Position numbers and translations under genes: made by a program. The notes below the pieces were generated by a model. The model had not been told where the DNA came from, made no database searches, and saw only the letters and a list, made by a program, of their open reading frames with translations. Positions 17,339 to 25,970 of a DNA stretch of 64,000 nt are shown piece by piece. Position 1 is the first letter of the stretch. Every line of letters starts with the position of its first letter. The stretch is from Robiginitomaculum sp. (GTDB taxonomy: Bacteria > Pseudomonadota > Alphaproteobacteria > Caulobacterales > Maricaulaceae), in contig NVWK01000011.1 in assembly GCA_002733605.1 (NCBI GenBank), positions 248,001-312,000 on the forward strand. Direction: 5' to 3'.

Positions 17339-18109
17339 ATGCGCAATACTCGGAGATATATTTGTAAACCATTGATGGTGGTGGCGTTGCTCGCCATGGG
17401 GGCATGTGAAATACTTCCACAGAATAAGAGCGGTCATGGGTCGGCCCCGTCATCGACACCGGTTATGGACAGTGTGGACAATACCTTGAGCGCTGCGGAA
17501 TTACAGCAGGGTTGGACATTACTGTTCAACGGCAAGGACATGGACCAGTGGCGAAATTTCAAACAGGAGGGCCTGTCGGATAAATGGCAGATCGAAGATA
17601 ATGCCATGACCCTGAGCGGGACTGGCGGTGGTGATATTCTTACGAAAAAAACCTATCAGGATTTTGATTTAAAACTGGACTGGAAAATATCCGTTGCCGG
17701 GAATAGCGGTGTTTTTATCATGACGGATGAGTTGGGCGGGCAAATATATTCCCACGCGGTTGAAATTCAAATTCTCGACAATGAAAGGCACTCTGATAAC
17801 AAATTGGCCTCTCATCTTTCCGGGTCTGTATACGATATGATTGCTTCGCCGGTTTCCTCGCACAAACAAGCGGGCGAATGGAACCAAATGCGCATACGCA
17901 TGCACAATAAAGCTTTAAAGGTTTGGCAAAATGATGCGTTGGTGGCCGATATTATAGTTGGCAGCCAGCGGTGGGATGAGCTTCTTGCGCTGAGTAAATT
18001 TAGTGATTGGCCCGGGTTTGGGTTGACGGAGCGTGGTCATATCGGTTTGCAAGACCATGGAAATCAAGTGGCCTTTAAAAACATCAAAATACTGGAGTTA
18101 GGCCAATGA
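17339..18109 (+). CDS. DUF1080 lipoprotein, 3-keto-disaccharide hydrolase family
   Basis: This is a 256-residue lipoprotein (MRNTRRYICKPLM, lipobox AMGAC at about 23). The body is a single DUF1080/3-keto-disaccharide hydrolase domain: GWTLLFNGKDMDQWRNF, then GGGDILTKKTYQDFDLKLDWK, SGVFI, AVEIQILDN and HIGLQDHGNQVAFKNIKI. Characterised members cleave glycosidic bonds after the sugar has been oxidised at C3. It overlaps the GMC gene by ATGA, which fits that two-step logic: GMC oxidises, DUF1080 cleaves. It acts in the periplasm or at the outer membrane. The 153 bases before it hold no gene. Confidence 0.88.
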   Translation: MRNTRRYICKPLMVVALLAMGACEILPQNKSGHGSAPSSTPVMDSVDNTLSAAELQQGWTLLFNGKDMDQWRNFKQEGLSDKWQIEDNAMTLSGTGGGDILTKKTYQDFDLKLDWKISVAGNSGVFIMTDELGGQIYSHAVEIQILDNERHSDNKLASHLSGSVYDMIASPVSSHKQAGEWNQMRIRMHNKALKVWQNDALVADIIVGSQRWDELLALSKFSDWPGFGLTERGHIGLQDHGNQVAFKNIKILELGQ

Positions 18110-19782
18110 AAGATTTTGACGTCCTCGTCGTGGGGTCCGGTGCAGGCGGCGCAATGGCGGCGTACACGCTGACAAAAGCCGGGCATAAAGTTTTGATGTT
18201 GGAGGCTGGCCGCGACTATGATCCTACGACAGAAACGCCAATGTTTAACACCGGTGCGGACGCTCCGTTAATGGGGGCAGGGACTGTAGACAAAGATTTC
18301 GGGTTCTACGATGCTACGGTTGACGGTGGTTGGACCGTGCCCGGAGAGCCATACACAACGGGTGAAAATTCGGAGTTTTTATGGTGGCGGGCCCGTATGC
18401 TGGGTGGTCGGACAAACCATTGGGGTCGATTTTCCTTACGGTTCAGCGAACATGATTTCAAGGGGAAAACCCGCGACGGTTTAGGCGCGGACTGGCCGTT
18501 CGAGTATGCAGATATTGCCCCATGGTATGATAAAACCGAAGATTTGGTCGGGGTTTGTGGCACCAATACGGGCTTGGACGATATGCCGGATTCTGCTGAG
18601 GGTGTTTTGCAGCCGCCGCCAAAAGCCCGAGTGCCGGAATTACTCGTTTCGGCAGCCGCAAAAAAACTGGGCATCGCGACAGCGCCGATGCACAGGGCTG
18701 TGCTCACCCGTCCAAAAGATGATCGGCAAGCCTGTTTTTATGCAACGCCCTGCGGCCGTGGCTGTTCGATTGGCGCGGCGTTTCAAACAACGACCTCGCT
18801 GATTCCTATGGCGAGGGCCACGGGGAAATTGGAGATTATTACCAATGCGATGGTGAGCTCGGTAGATGCAGATGAAAACGGCAAGGTCAATGCTGTCACA
18901 TATATCGATAAGGAAACGCAGCAAGCGGTGACACTGTCGGCGCGCGTCGTGGTTTTGGCGGCGAGTGCGTGCGAGTCTGCACGTATATTGCTCAATTCGA
19001 AAAGCGAGAAATTTCCAATGGGTCTGGCGAATTCAAGTGGTCAGGTTGGCAAGAATATTATGGATTCAACGGGGGCAAGTTTGGGCGCCCAAATTCCGCT
19101 GTTGGAAGGTCGCCCGCGCTATAATGAAGACGGGCATACCGCGAACCATTTGTTCATTCCGTGGTGGGGACACGCACAACATGCCAGAGGAGAGCTGGAT
19201 TTCCCGCGTGGCTATCATTTTGAAATTGGCAGTGGTTTCAGAGCGCCGGGATCCGGGGCACCGGGTAACCTTCAGGGGTATGGAAAAGAGATTGCGGATC
19301 AGGCCAAACGACAATATGGAGCTTATGTGGGGTTAGCTCTGCGCGGAGAAATGTTGCCAAACGCACAAAGCTATATGGAAATTGACGAGAAGGTACAGGA
19401 TAAGTGGGGTATTCCTGTGGCGAAATTTCATTGGGCTTGGTCAAAGCATGAACTGAAACAGGTCGAGCACGGCTTAAAAACCGCGAAGAAAATATTGGAA
19501 ACAATGGGCGCAAAATTTACTGACCCGCTGCCTTCCGCCGAAACGGCGATTGCCAAGGGCGGTCAAATTATTCATGAGGTCGGGAGTACCAGAATGGGCG
19601 CCTCGGCGACGGATTCTGTAACCAATCAATATGGGCAGACTTGGGATTGTGACAATCTTTTTGTTATGGACGGTGGGGTTTTTGCCTCTAATCCACACAA
19701 AAACTGCACATTGACAATTATGACATTGGTTATGAGAAATGCTTCGTGGTTAGCCTCTCAACTTGATAAGGGGGCGTTGTAG
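18106..19782 (+). CDS. GMC family FAD-dependent sugar dehydrogenase (second copy)
   Basis: This 558-residue catalytic subunit has an FAD motif VVGSGAGGAM, GMC N and C domains, and the catalytic pair His490 (HEVGSTRMG) and Asn533 (HKNCTLT). Cys210, Cys216 and Cys220 give C-x5-C-x3-C, the same [3Fe-4S] cluster spacing as the first copy and as FAD glucose dehydrogenases. It has no leader and relies on a subunit 3 partner. It overlaps DUF1080 upstream and is followed three bases later by the disrupted subunit 3 gene. It differs clearly from the copy at 8342, so the two probably oxidise different glycosides. Confidence 0.88.
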   Translation: MKDFDVLVVGSGAGGAMAAYTLTKAGHKVLMLEAGRDYDPTTETPMFNTGADAPLMGAGTVDKDFGFYDATVDGGWTVPGEPYTTGENSEFLWWRARMLGGRTNHWGRFSLRFSEHDFKGKTRDGLGADWPFEYADIAPWYDKTEDLVGVCGTNTGLDDMPDSAEGVLQPPPKARVPELLVSAAAKKLGIATAPMHRAVLTRPKDDRQACFYATPCGRGCSIGAAFQTTTSLIPMARATGKLEIITNAMVSSVDADENGKVNAVTYIDKETQQAVTLSARVVVLAASACESARILLNSKSEKFPMGLANSSGQVGKNIMDSTGASLGAQIPLLEGRPRYNEDGHTANHLFIPWWGHAQHARGELDFPRGYHFEIGSGFRAPGSGAPGNLQGYGKEIADQAKRQYGAYVGLALRGEMLPNAQSYMEIDEKVQDKWGIPVAKFHWAWSKHELKQVEHGLKTAKKILETMGAKFTDPLPSAETAIAKGGQIIHEVGSTRMGASATDSVTNQYGQTWDCDNLFVMDGGVFASNPHKNCTLTIMTLVMRNASWLASQLDKGAL

Positions 19783-19785
19783 ATC

Positions 19786-20523
19786 ATGGACAACACAATA
19801 CAAAAAGGGGCTGACTACCAATATAAAAGCGGCATGACACGACGGGACTCGCTGAAATGGCTAAGTGTTTTATCTGCAAGTGCTCTGGTGCCTTCGTTGG
19901 CAGCATGTGGCTCCCCGAAGGATCAAACCAAAGCCATTGCAGGACACTGGCCCGATCTGAAATTGGATAAAATACAGGCGAAGGGCTATGGTAAAGACCC
20001 TGAACTTGTGAATGCAGATAGAATGGCGTGGCCAAGAACGCTGACGCCCGCGCAGCTTACACTGGTCGCGGTGCTTTCAGATATTATCGTGCCGAGAGAC
20101 GGGGCCGTCCCGTCAGCGTCCGAGGTCAGCGTCCCTGATGTTGTCGATGAATGGGTAAGTGCCCCTTACGATCGGCAGCAAAGAGACCGACTCGATATAT
20201 TGTCTACACTTGCATGGATTGACACGGAGGCAGAGACGCGGGTTTCGAAAAAATTTGCGTAAATTCCGCCTAACAACCAAATTAAAATCATGGACGACAT
20301 TGCCTACCGGAAAGACGAATTGGCAGAGGAATTTATCAGAATTGCTGACAGTTTTGCGACTTTCCGCAGGCTGGTGGTGGCCGCATTTTATTGTAGCCCT
20401 GAGGGAAGCGAAAACTTGGGCTATATGGGCAATATACCCATTGCAGGTGATTATCCCGGGCCTACAGAGGACGCGATGGTGCACCTACATAAAACATTGG
20501 AAACATTAAGCTTAACTCTATAA
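19786..20523 (+). pseudogene. Gluconate 2-dehydrogenase subunit 3 gene with in-frame stop
   Basis: The ATG at 19786 opens a 158-codon frame with a twin-Arg type leader (MTRRDSLKWLSVLSA, lipobox-like LAAC) and subunit 3 features (LTPAQLTLVAVLSDIIVP). It stops at TAA 20260-20262 after SKKFA. The same frame continues NNQIKIMDDIAYRKDELA, then a family-like tail (VVAAFYCSPEGSENLGYMG ... IPIAGDYPGP) to 20523. Reading the stop as CAA (Gln) gives a normal 245-residue protein. As written, the C-terminal third is lost, which could leave the second GMC enzyme without export. It may be a sequencing error, since the downstream codons are well preserved. Confidence 0.78.
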
Positions 20524-20528
20524 CGGCC

Positions 20529-21842
20529 CTATTCGCCCTGTGATGATAGGCCGGAAATGAGGGGCTGGTAATATGCGGTGGCGGCGGTGGTTGGTTCGGT
20601 GCTGGGGTGCCAAGCTTTGTTTAATGGAGTGGCTGCAAGGCGCCACTGACCGGCTGAAAACAATGTGCCGATTAAGATGCTTTCAAGTGCGTCCAGACTG
20701 ATGGTGCGCGCCGAGCCTTCAAGCATGGCCTTGGCGATAATTTCCGAAAACTCTGTTGCCAGTCTGCGAAGCTTCACTTCGATTCCCAATCGTTGCGCCG
20801 GACCCAGCACATTAAGTAGGTTTAATCTGATGAGCGGGTCCATATTGGTGATGTGGCCTTCAAACACTGCAAACAAAGCGTGCTCGAGCTGTTCAAGCGC
20901 ATTCATATCGGAAGCGTTCATGGCGGCGTGCAGGGTTTTCTCGATTTGATCACAACTGCGATGGAAACAGCTCTCGACGAGCGAATCCTTGTCGGCGATA
21001 TAATAATAGAACGCCCCGCGTGTCACACCGAGTTCTGCGGCAACGTCACTAAGAGATAAATTCCGGTAGCCTTTGCGGTTTAGATAGCGCGTACCGGTGC
21101 GCATCAATGCATCCCGCTTCAATTGATTCTTGACCTGACGATCGAAAATTGCGGGATAGGTGTCTAATTGTGTGCGCAAAACCGATCTTCGGATTTGCCG
21201 ATTTTTGTCAATTGCAATGCCGTTGCGCAAAATATCACACAGGCCATCGATCGCACTCCCGTGTCGTGCATTTGGAATATTGGCGAGCCATTGCGGTATT
21301 TCGCGCAGAATGTTCAGGATCAAAAATGCAGACGCATCGGGGGACGAAATGTTGATAGACCCGTCTTCACAACCAGCTTCCAGAAAGCCCCGGATTTCAA
21401 GTATCTGGGTTTTAATGCGGTTTGATAATTTTGGATTTGTGACATCCGTAATATCATGTGGCTCGGCTAATAAGGTCAGGGGCGGTCTTTGCGCAGACAA
21501 TGCCTGTGCGTGGGCTTCGGCCCGATTGCGCACAAAGGCAAGAATGCGCTCCAGTCCATTTGTGGCTTGGGCGGCCGTTTCAAGCTCGGCGTCCATATAA
21601 TCGCAAGAGCGCTCGCAGGCCACATCGAGGAGTGCTTCCTTGGATTTGAAATGGTAACTGATGCTGGTTTTGCCCTTGCCAAGCTCTGCCGCAATATCTT
21701 CAAGACGGGTGTCATGATAGCCGCGCATATCAAATAGACTGGCCGCTACGGACAGGATTTGATCACGCTTGCTTTGTTTTTCTGGTTCGGACACGGTCTC
21801 TTTCTTTTGGGCTTTCTCTTGATTTTTAATCTCGGCTTGCAC
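20529..21842 (-). CDS. Tandem TetR regulator (two TetR domains in one chain)
   Basis: At 437 residues this is twice the normal TetR length. The first helix-turn-helix is at about 25-72 (QILSVAASLFDMRGYHDT; KGKTSISYHFKSKEAL) and the second at about 243-292 (ALMRTGTRYLNRKGYRNL; VTRGAFYYYIADKDSL); each is followed by its own helical ligand domain. The frame is continuous, so it is a true fusion. The stop lies five bases from the end of the convergent subunit 3 gene. It is divergent from the TonB receptor operon, which it probably controls. A single chain would present two DNA-binding heads without dimerising. Confidence 0.88.
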   Translation of the reverse strand: MQAEIKNQEKAQKKETVSEPEKQSKRDQILSVAASLFDMRGYHDTRLEDIAAELGKGKTSISYHFKSKEALLDVACERSCDYMDAELETAAQATNGLERILAFVRNRAEAHAQALSAQRPPLTLLAEPHDITDVTNPKLSNRIKTQILEIRGFLEAGCEDGSINISSPDASAFLILNILREIPQWLANIPNARHGSAIDGLCDILRNGIAIDKNRQIRRSVLRTQLDTYPAIFDRQVKNQLKRDALMRTGTRYLNRKGYRNLSLSDVAAELGVTRGAFYYYIADKDSLVESCFHRSCDQIEKTLHAAMNASDMNALEQLEHALFAVFEGHITNMDPLIRLNLLNVLGPAQRLGIEVKLRRLATEFSEIIAKAMLEGSARTISLDALESILIGTLFSAGQWRLAATPLNKAWHPSTEPTTAATAYYQPLISGLSSQGE

Positions 21843-21912
21843 GGCCTTATATCATGCGTTGTATCATTTTTACATCTATAACATAAAAACTGAACGACTT
21901 GTATGTTTTTTG

Positions 21913-21940
21913 TTGACTGGGTCTCAACAGGGGATTATGT
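21913..21940 (+). promoter_or_regulatory. Possible promoter for TonB receptor operon
   Basis: TTGACT (21913-21918) and TTATGT (21935-21940) are separated by 16 bases, 45 bases before the receptor ATG, within the 142-base divergent gap. The spacing and the -35 are good and the -10 is weak, so this is a candidate only. Confidence 0.35.
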
Positions 21941-21984
21941 GCGACATAAGAAGAATTTTCAGAAAAAAATTTAAAGGGGATTTT

Positions 21985-24900
21985 ATGTCTAGGCTTTCAC
22001 TCGAAAAATTGCTGTCAACGACAGCGCTTGTTGCTGCCACTGTGTTTTCAAATGCAGCGTGGGCGCAAACCCAACCTGATGCGGACATCAAACCCGATGA
22101 TGAAATTATTGTGGTCGGCACACATATTCGGGGTGCAAGTGTCGTCGATGCCCTGCCGGTCAGTCTTATTACCGAGATGGACCTGGATGCAATTGCCGCG
22201 GATTCCGGTGAAGATTTGTTTCGTTCAATCCCGTCTCAGGGCGCTGTGAATTTCAGTGGTGACAGTGAGGGCGGTGGCGTGAACGGCGCGCGCGGTGATG
22301 TGTCATCGATCAACCTGCGTTCGCTCGGTTCGGGCTACACGCTGACTTTACTCAATGGTCGCCGGGTTGTTTTACATCCGGGTGTGCAAACGGAAAACCT
22401 GGCCCCTGTTGTGACCCCTAATTTGAATGCTCTGCCGACAGGCGGGATTAAACGTATAGAGGTTTTGCGCGATGGGGCGTCTGCTATTTACGGCGCCGAT
22501 GCTGTCGGGGGCGTGGTCAATACGGTTTTGAAGGATAAATATGACGGCTTGCAAGTCACGGCAAAGTACGGCGAATATGACGGGGTCGGGGCGACCGGGT
22601 TAACGCTTGATGCATACGGCGGTACCAATCTTCGGGGTGGGAAAACAAATATTACCTTCTTTGGCAGCTATTATGACCGGGGGCCGATTTTTGCGTCCGA
22701 GCGTGAATATTCTGCCAATTCCGATTTGCGCCCGCTGGTTGTCGGGACGGATTTTGAAGGGGATACGCAGTTTAGAAATCTGTCGACCCATACGGCGTGG
22801 GGGCAATTTGATACGACCATGCGGGTGCGGCAAAATGGCACGGCCCTTACCTCCAGCGGTGGCCGGTTCCATATTCAACCGACATCATTCGCCGGGTGCA
22901 GAGTGGATTTGAACGCGGATATATGTGTTGATGACGGGAGTTTAAATACGGACTTGCGCTATAATACCAAATTGCTGAGCCAAATGACGTCCAGTTTAAA
23001 ACGCTATAATGCGTTCGCCCATGCCACCCATGAATTTGATGATGGCCATGAATTTTACGGCGAGCTGTCTTTTTATAATTCCCAGTCTGACAAGATTAGA
23101 GACGCGACAGCCTTCCTTTCCAGCACGCCTGTTAATATGGCTCCAACAGGATATTACAACATCTTCGGCGCCGAAGGCAGTACAGTCAGATTGCCCGGTT
23201 TGAATGCACCAATTGGGGGTCTCAGTATTGAATTCGGTGGCCCGAACGGGCGCTACCGGGTGTTGGATGCTGGCCCGCGCTTGCTCGAGGTCGAGAATGT
23301 CAGTTGGCGATCTCTTGCTGGCTATAGAGGAGATTGGGGCAAATGGGATTTTGACATGGCCGCCTTGATATCTACGTCTGAAACCAAAGATTTAACAAAA
23401 AACCGCATTAGTGCGACATTGTTCCAAAATGCTTTAAACAGGACAGACCCCAATACGGCCTATAATCCGTTTAATGGTGGTGACATCAATAATGTGAACG
23501 GGTTGGACGTAACGCTTAACCCGCAGTCGGTGATTGATTCTTTTCTCATCGACGTGCGTAGGGATTCCAAGACGGAGCTTATGCTGGCAGATTTCAAACT
23601 GTCTACACCGGACTTTTTCACATTTGCAGGCAATAGTGTCGGGGCGGCCTTTGGTGTAGAAGCCCGGAAAATTTCGTATATTGATGATCGGGATGATCGT
23701 CTTGACGGCACTCAAAAGTTCACTGATTCTGTGACAGGCATTACCTACGATAGTGATGTCATGAATTCCAGTGCAACGCCGGATACACGCGGGGACCGGA
23801 CAACATTATCTGCGTTTGCAGAATTGTATGTTCCCCTTGTTGCACCGGATCAGAACATGCCTCTTGTCTACGCGCTCGAGGTTCAGTTGGCGGGCCGGTA
23901 CGAAAATGCGTCCGATTTTGGCGGTGTGTTTGCACCCAAGATTTCCGTGTCTTACTTCCCGTTTGAGGGCCTGCAATTTCGCGGCGCATATTCGGAAGGC
24001 TTTGTTGCGCCGAATTTAAATGTGATAAACGCAGAAGGGCTTCAACGTTCAAATACGCGTACGGATTACTACCGTTGTCAGGCAGAAATTAATCAAGGGA
24101 CATTGGCGACACAAACGGATTGTTCCCAATCGCAAGGGGTGCTCAGCATTCGTGTCGGGTCAAAAGATTTGCAGGCGCAAACCTATCAAAACCTGTCTCT
24201 GGGCGCGACGTTCGAGCCGCAATTTGTGCCGGGCCTCACGTTAACCGTGGATTATTTTAATATCAAACAGGATGACATTGTCGGTATTGCCGGAGACCAA
24301 GATCAACTGACGTTGGATTATATTCGGCGCTTAAATGGGGGTTCAAATCCAAATGTTGTACGGGCAGCACCGGATGATGACGATATTGCTTTCTTTGCCG
24401 GCTCGGGCCTGGCCGCCGTTGGTGACATTGTATCCGTGACAGATCCGTTCCTAAATCTGGATACACGCAAATCCCAAGGCATTGATTTTGGTATCTATAT
24501 CGACATTGATGATACGCCTTTCGGGAATTTCAATCTGAGTGGCGAGTTGACGCATCTTCTGAAATTTGACCAAGAATTTGGTGCGGTTCAGGCAGAGATT
24601 GCCGCTGCTCCAGAGGCCGTAAATATCGGGCTTGTGGGTGCAGGGGATTTGTTATTGCTGGATGGTCGTCCTGAAAACACGGCAAGCGCAAGAGTGTCGT
24701 GGCGCAAAGGCGCGTTCGGGGCCGGTGTATCTCTGAGCTATATTGGAGAATATTATGATACCAGCGCCACAAACTCCAATGCGATTACGGATGATAATCC
24801 TAACGGGTATTTCACAGTGGATGACTGGCTGACGGCCAATGCTTATGTGCAATATACATTCGAGGATTTGGAGCTTGCGTCTTTGAAAAAACTTCGGGTA

Positions 24901-25026
24901 CGCTTTGGCGCGACGAATATAACCAATGAAGACCCGCCATTATCTGACGAGACCTATGGGTATGATAGTGCCTATCACAGTAATCGTGGCCGGTTTATTT
25001 ATGGCCAAGTGCGCACAACATTTTAA
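21985..25026 (+). CDS. TonB-dependent outer membrane receptor
   Basis: This is a 1013-residue receptor from the ATG at 21985 (GGGGA upstream; an upstream in-frame extension to 21859 lacks a leader and is rejected). It has a signal peptide ending NAAWAQ, a TonB box-like DEIIVVG, a plug domain (about 50-180; RDGASAIYGADAVGGVVN) and a 22-strand barrel ending in KLRVRFGATNITNEDPP and a terminal aromatic VRTTF. It belongs to the large receptors used by aquatic proteobacteria for sugars or aromatic and ester compounds; the substrate is not evident. It is the first gene of an operon with esterase, DASS symporter and lyase. Confidence 0.93.
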   Translation: MSRLSLEKLLSTTALVAATVFSNAAWAQTQPDADIKPDDEIIVVGTHIRGASVVDALPVSLITEMDLDAIAADSGEDLFRSIPSQGAVNFSGDSEGGGVNGARGDVSSINLRSLGSGYTLTLLNGRRVVLHPGVQTENLAPVVTPNLNALPTGGIKRIEVLRDGASAIYGADAVGGVVNTVLKDKYDGLQVTAKYGEYDGVGATGLTLDAYGGTNLRGGKTNITFFGSYYDRGPIFASEREYSANSDLRPLVVGTDFEGDTQFRNLSTHTAWGQFDTTMRVRQNGTALTSSGGRFHIQPTSFAGCRVDLNADICVDDGSLNTDLRYNTKLLSQMTSSLKRYNAFAHATHEFDDGHEFYGELSFYNSQSDKIRDATAFLSSTPVNMAPTGYYNIFGAEGSTVRLPGLNAPIGGLSIEFGGPNGRYRVLDAGPRLLEVENVSWRSLAGYRGDWGKWDFDMAALISTSETKDLTKNRISATLFQNALNRTDPNTAYNPFNGGDINNVNGLDVTLNPQSVIDSFLIDVRRDSKTELMLADFKLSTPDFFTFAGNSVGAAFGVEARKISYIDDRDDRLDGTQKFTDSVTGITYDSDVMNSSATPDTRGDRTTLSAFAELYVPLVAPDQNMPLVYALEVQLAGRYENASDFGGVFAPKISVSYFPFEGLQFRGAYSEGFVAPNLNVINAEGLQRSNTRTDYYRCQAEINQGTLATQTDCSQSQGVLSIRVGSKDLQAQTYQNLSLGATFEPQFVPGLTLTVDYFNIKQDDIVGIAGDQDQLTLDYIRRLNGGSNPNVVRAAPDDDDIAFFAGSGLAAVGDIVSVTDPFLNLDTRKSQGIDFGIYIDIDDTPFGNFNLSGELTHLLKFDQEFGAVQAEIAAAPEAVNIGLVGAGDLLLLDGRPENTASARVSWRKGAFGAGVSLSYIGEYYDTSATNSNAITDDNPNGYFTVDDWLTANAYVQYTFEDLELASLKKLRVRFGATNITNEDPPLSDETYGYDSAYHSNRGRFIYGQVRTTF

Positions 25027-25066
25027 ATGTTAGGCGGGCTGGCGTGATCCGGGCTAATGTAGGGCT

Positions 25067-25936
25067 ATGTTAAACCGGAGAGATATGAGTGTAGGCGGAC
25101 TTGCGGCGGCTTTGTGCTTGTCGCAGGTTTCCGCAAAAGCGGTGACGGAGGGCGGGGATGCGCATGTGGGTAGTTTCACATTCGATGCTTGGGATGGCCC
25201 GTCCCTGCAGGTTTATTTTGTCGAACCAGCATCCGCTCCGCAGGATGCGCCTATCGTGATTGTCATGCACGGGGCAGGCCGCAATGCGGATGATTATCGG
25301 GATAACTGGATCGATTTAGCCAAGCAATACGGGTTTGTTGTTTATGCGCCCGCGTTTGACCGGAAACATTTTCCGAAAGCCAGACACTATAATATGGGTG
25401 GGTTGACGGCAGAGAAACCGCGTGCTTTTGACGCGATAGACCCGTTGTTTGATATGATAAAGAAGCGGCGTACATCCGGCCCGGATAAGTATATTCTTTT
25501 TGGCCATTCTGCCGGTGCACAATTTGTCCACCGCTTCGTATTTTTTCGTCCAAAGGCCCGCTATAAAATGGCGATTGCGGCCAATGCGGGCTGGTATACT
25601 TTGACGCGCAAAGATCAAAACTGGCCTTACGGCTTGGGTAAACTTAAAAAACGCCGCTATAATATGAAAGAGGTTTTTCAAAAACCGTTGGTGATCTTGC
25701 TCGGGGCGAAAGACAATGTTCCGAATGATAAAAATCTGCGCACCACACCAAAGGCTATGGCGCAAGGCCCGCACCGTCTTGCCAGAGGTGTGTATTTTTT
25801 GAAGACGGCCAAAGCATCTGCCGAAGCTTCAAGGGTCACTCTAAAATGGCGGTTTCAAATTATTCCGGGTGTTGGGCATGATAATCGGGGCATGGCTATT
25901 GCGGCGGCGGCACTGATTGCTCAAGAGCAAAATTAA
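25067..25936 (+). CDS. Exported alpha/beta hydrolase (PHB depolymerase/esterase-like)
   Basis: This 289-residue hydrolase has a twin-Arg type leader (MLNRRDMSVGG) ending SAKA at about 25. It has an alpha/beta fold with oxyanion motif MHGAGRNADDY, nucleophile Ser148 in GHSAGAQ and a C-terminal catalytic His in GVGHDNRG. An Asp in LLGAKDNVPND is the likely acid. It resembles PHB depolymerase or feruloyl-esterase-type enzymes. It starts 40 bases after the TonB receptor and 35 bases before the symporter, so it would cleave an ester brought in by the receptor. Confidence 0.85.
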   Translation: MLNRRDMSVGGLAAALCLSQVSAKAVTEGGDAHVGSFTFDAWDGPSLQVYFVEPASAPQDAPIVIVMHGAGRNADDYRDNWIDLAKQYGFVVYAPAFDRKHFPKARHYNMGGLTAEKPRAFDAIDPLFDMIKKRRTSGPDKYILFGHSAGAQFVHRFVFFRPKARYKMAIAANAGWYTLTRKDQNWPYGLGKLKKRRYNMKEVFQKPLVILLGAKDNVPNDKNLRTTPKAMAQGPHRLARGVYFLKTAKASAEASRVTLKWRFQIIPGVGHDNRGMAIAAAALIAQEQN

Positions 25937-25970
25937 AAGCCCAAGAAAAAATAACAGGACGGACACTCAC

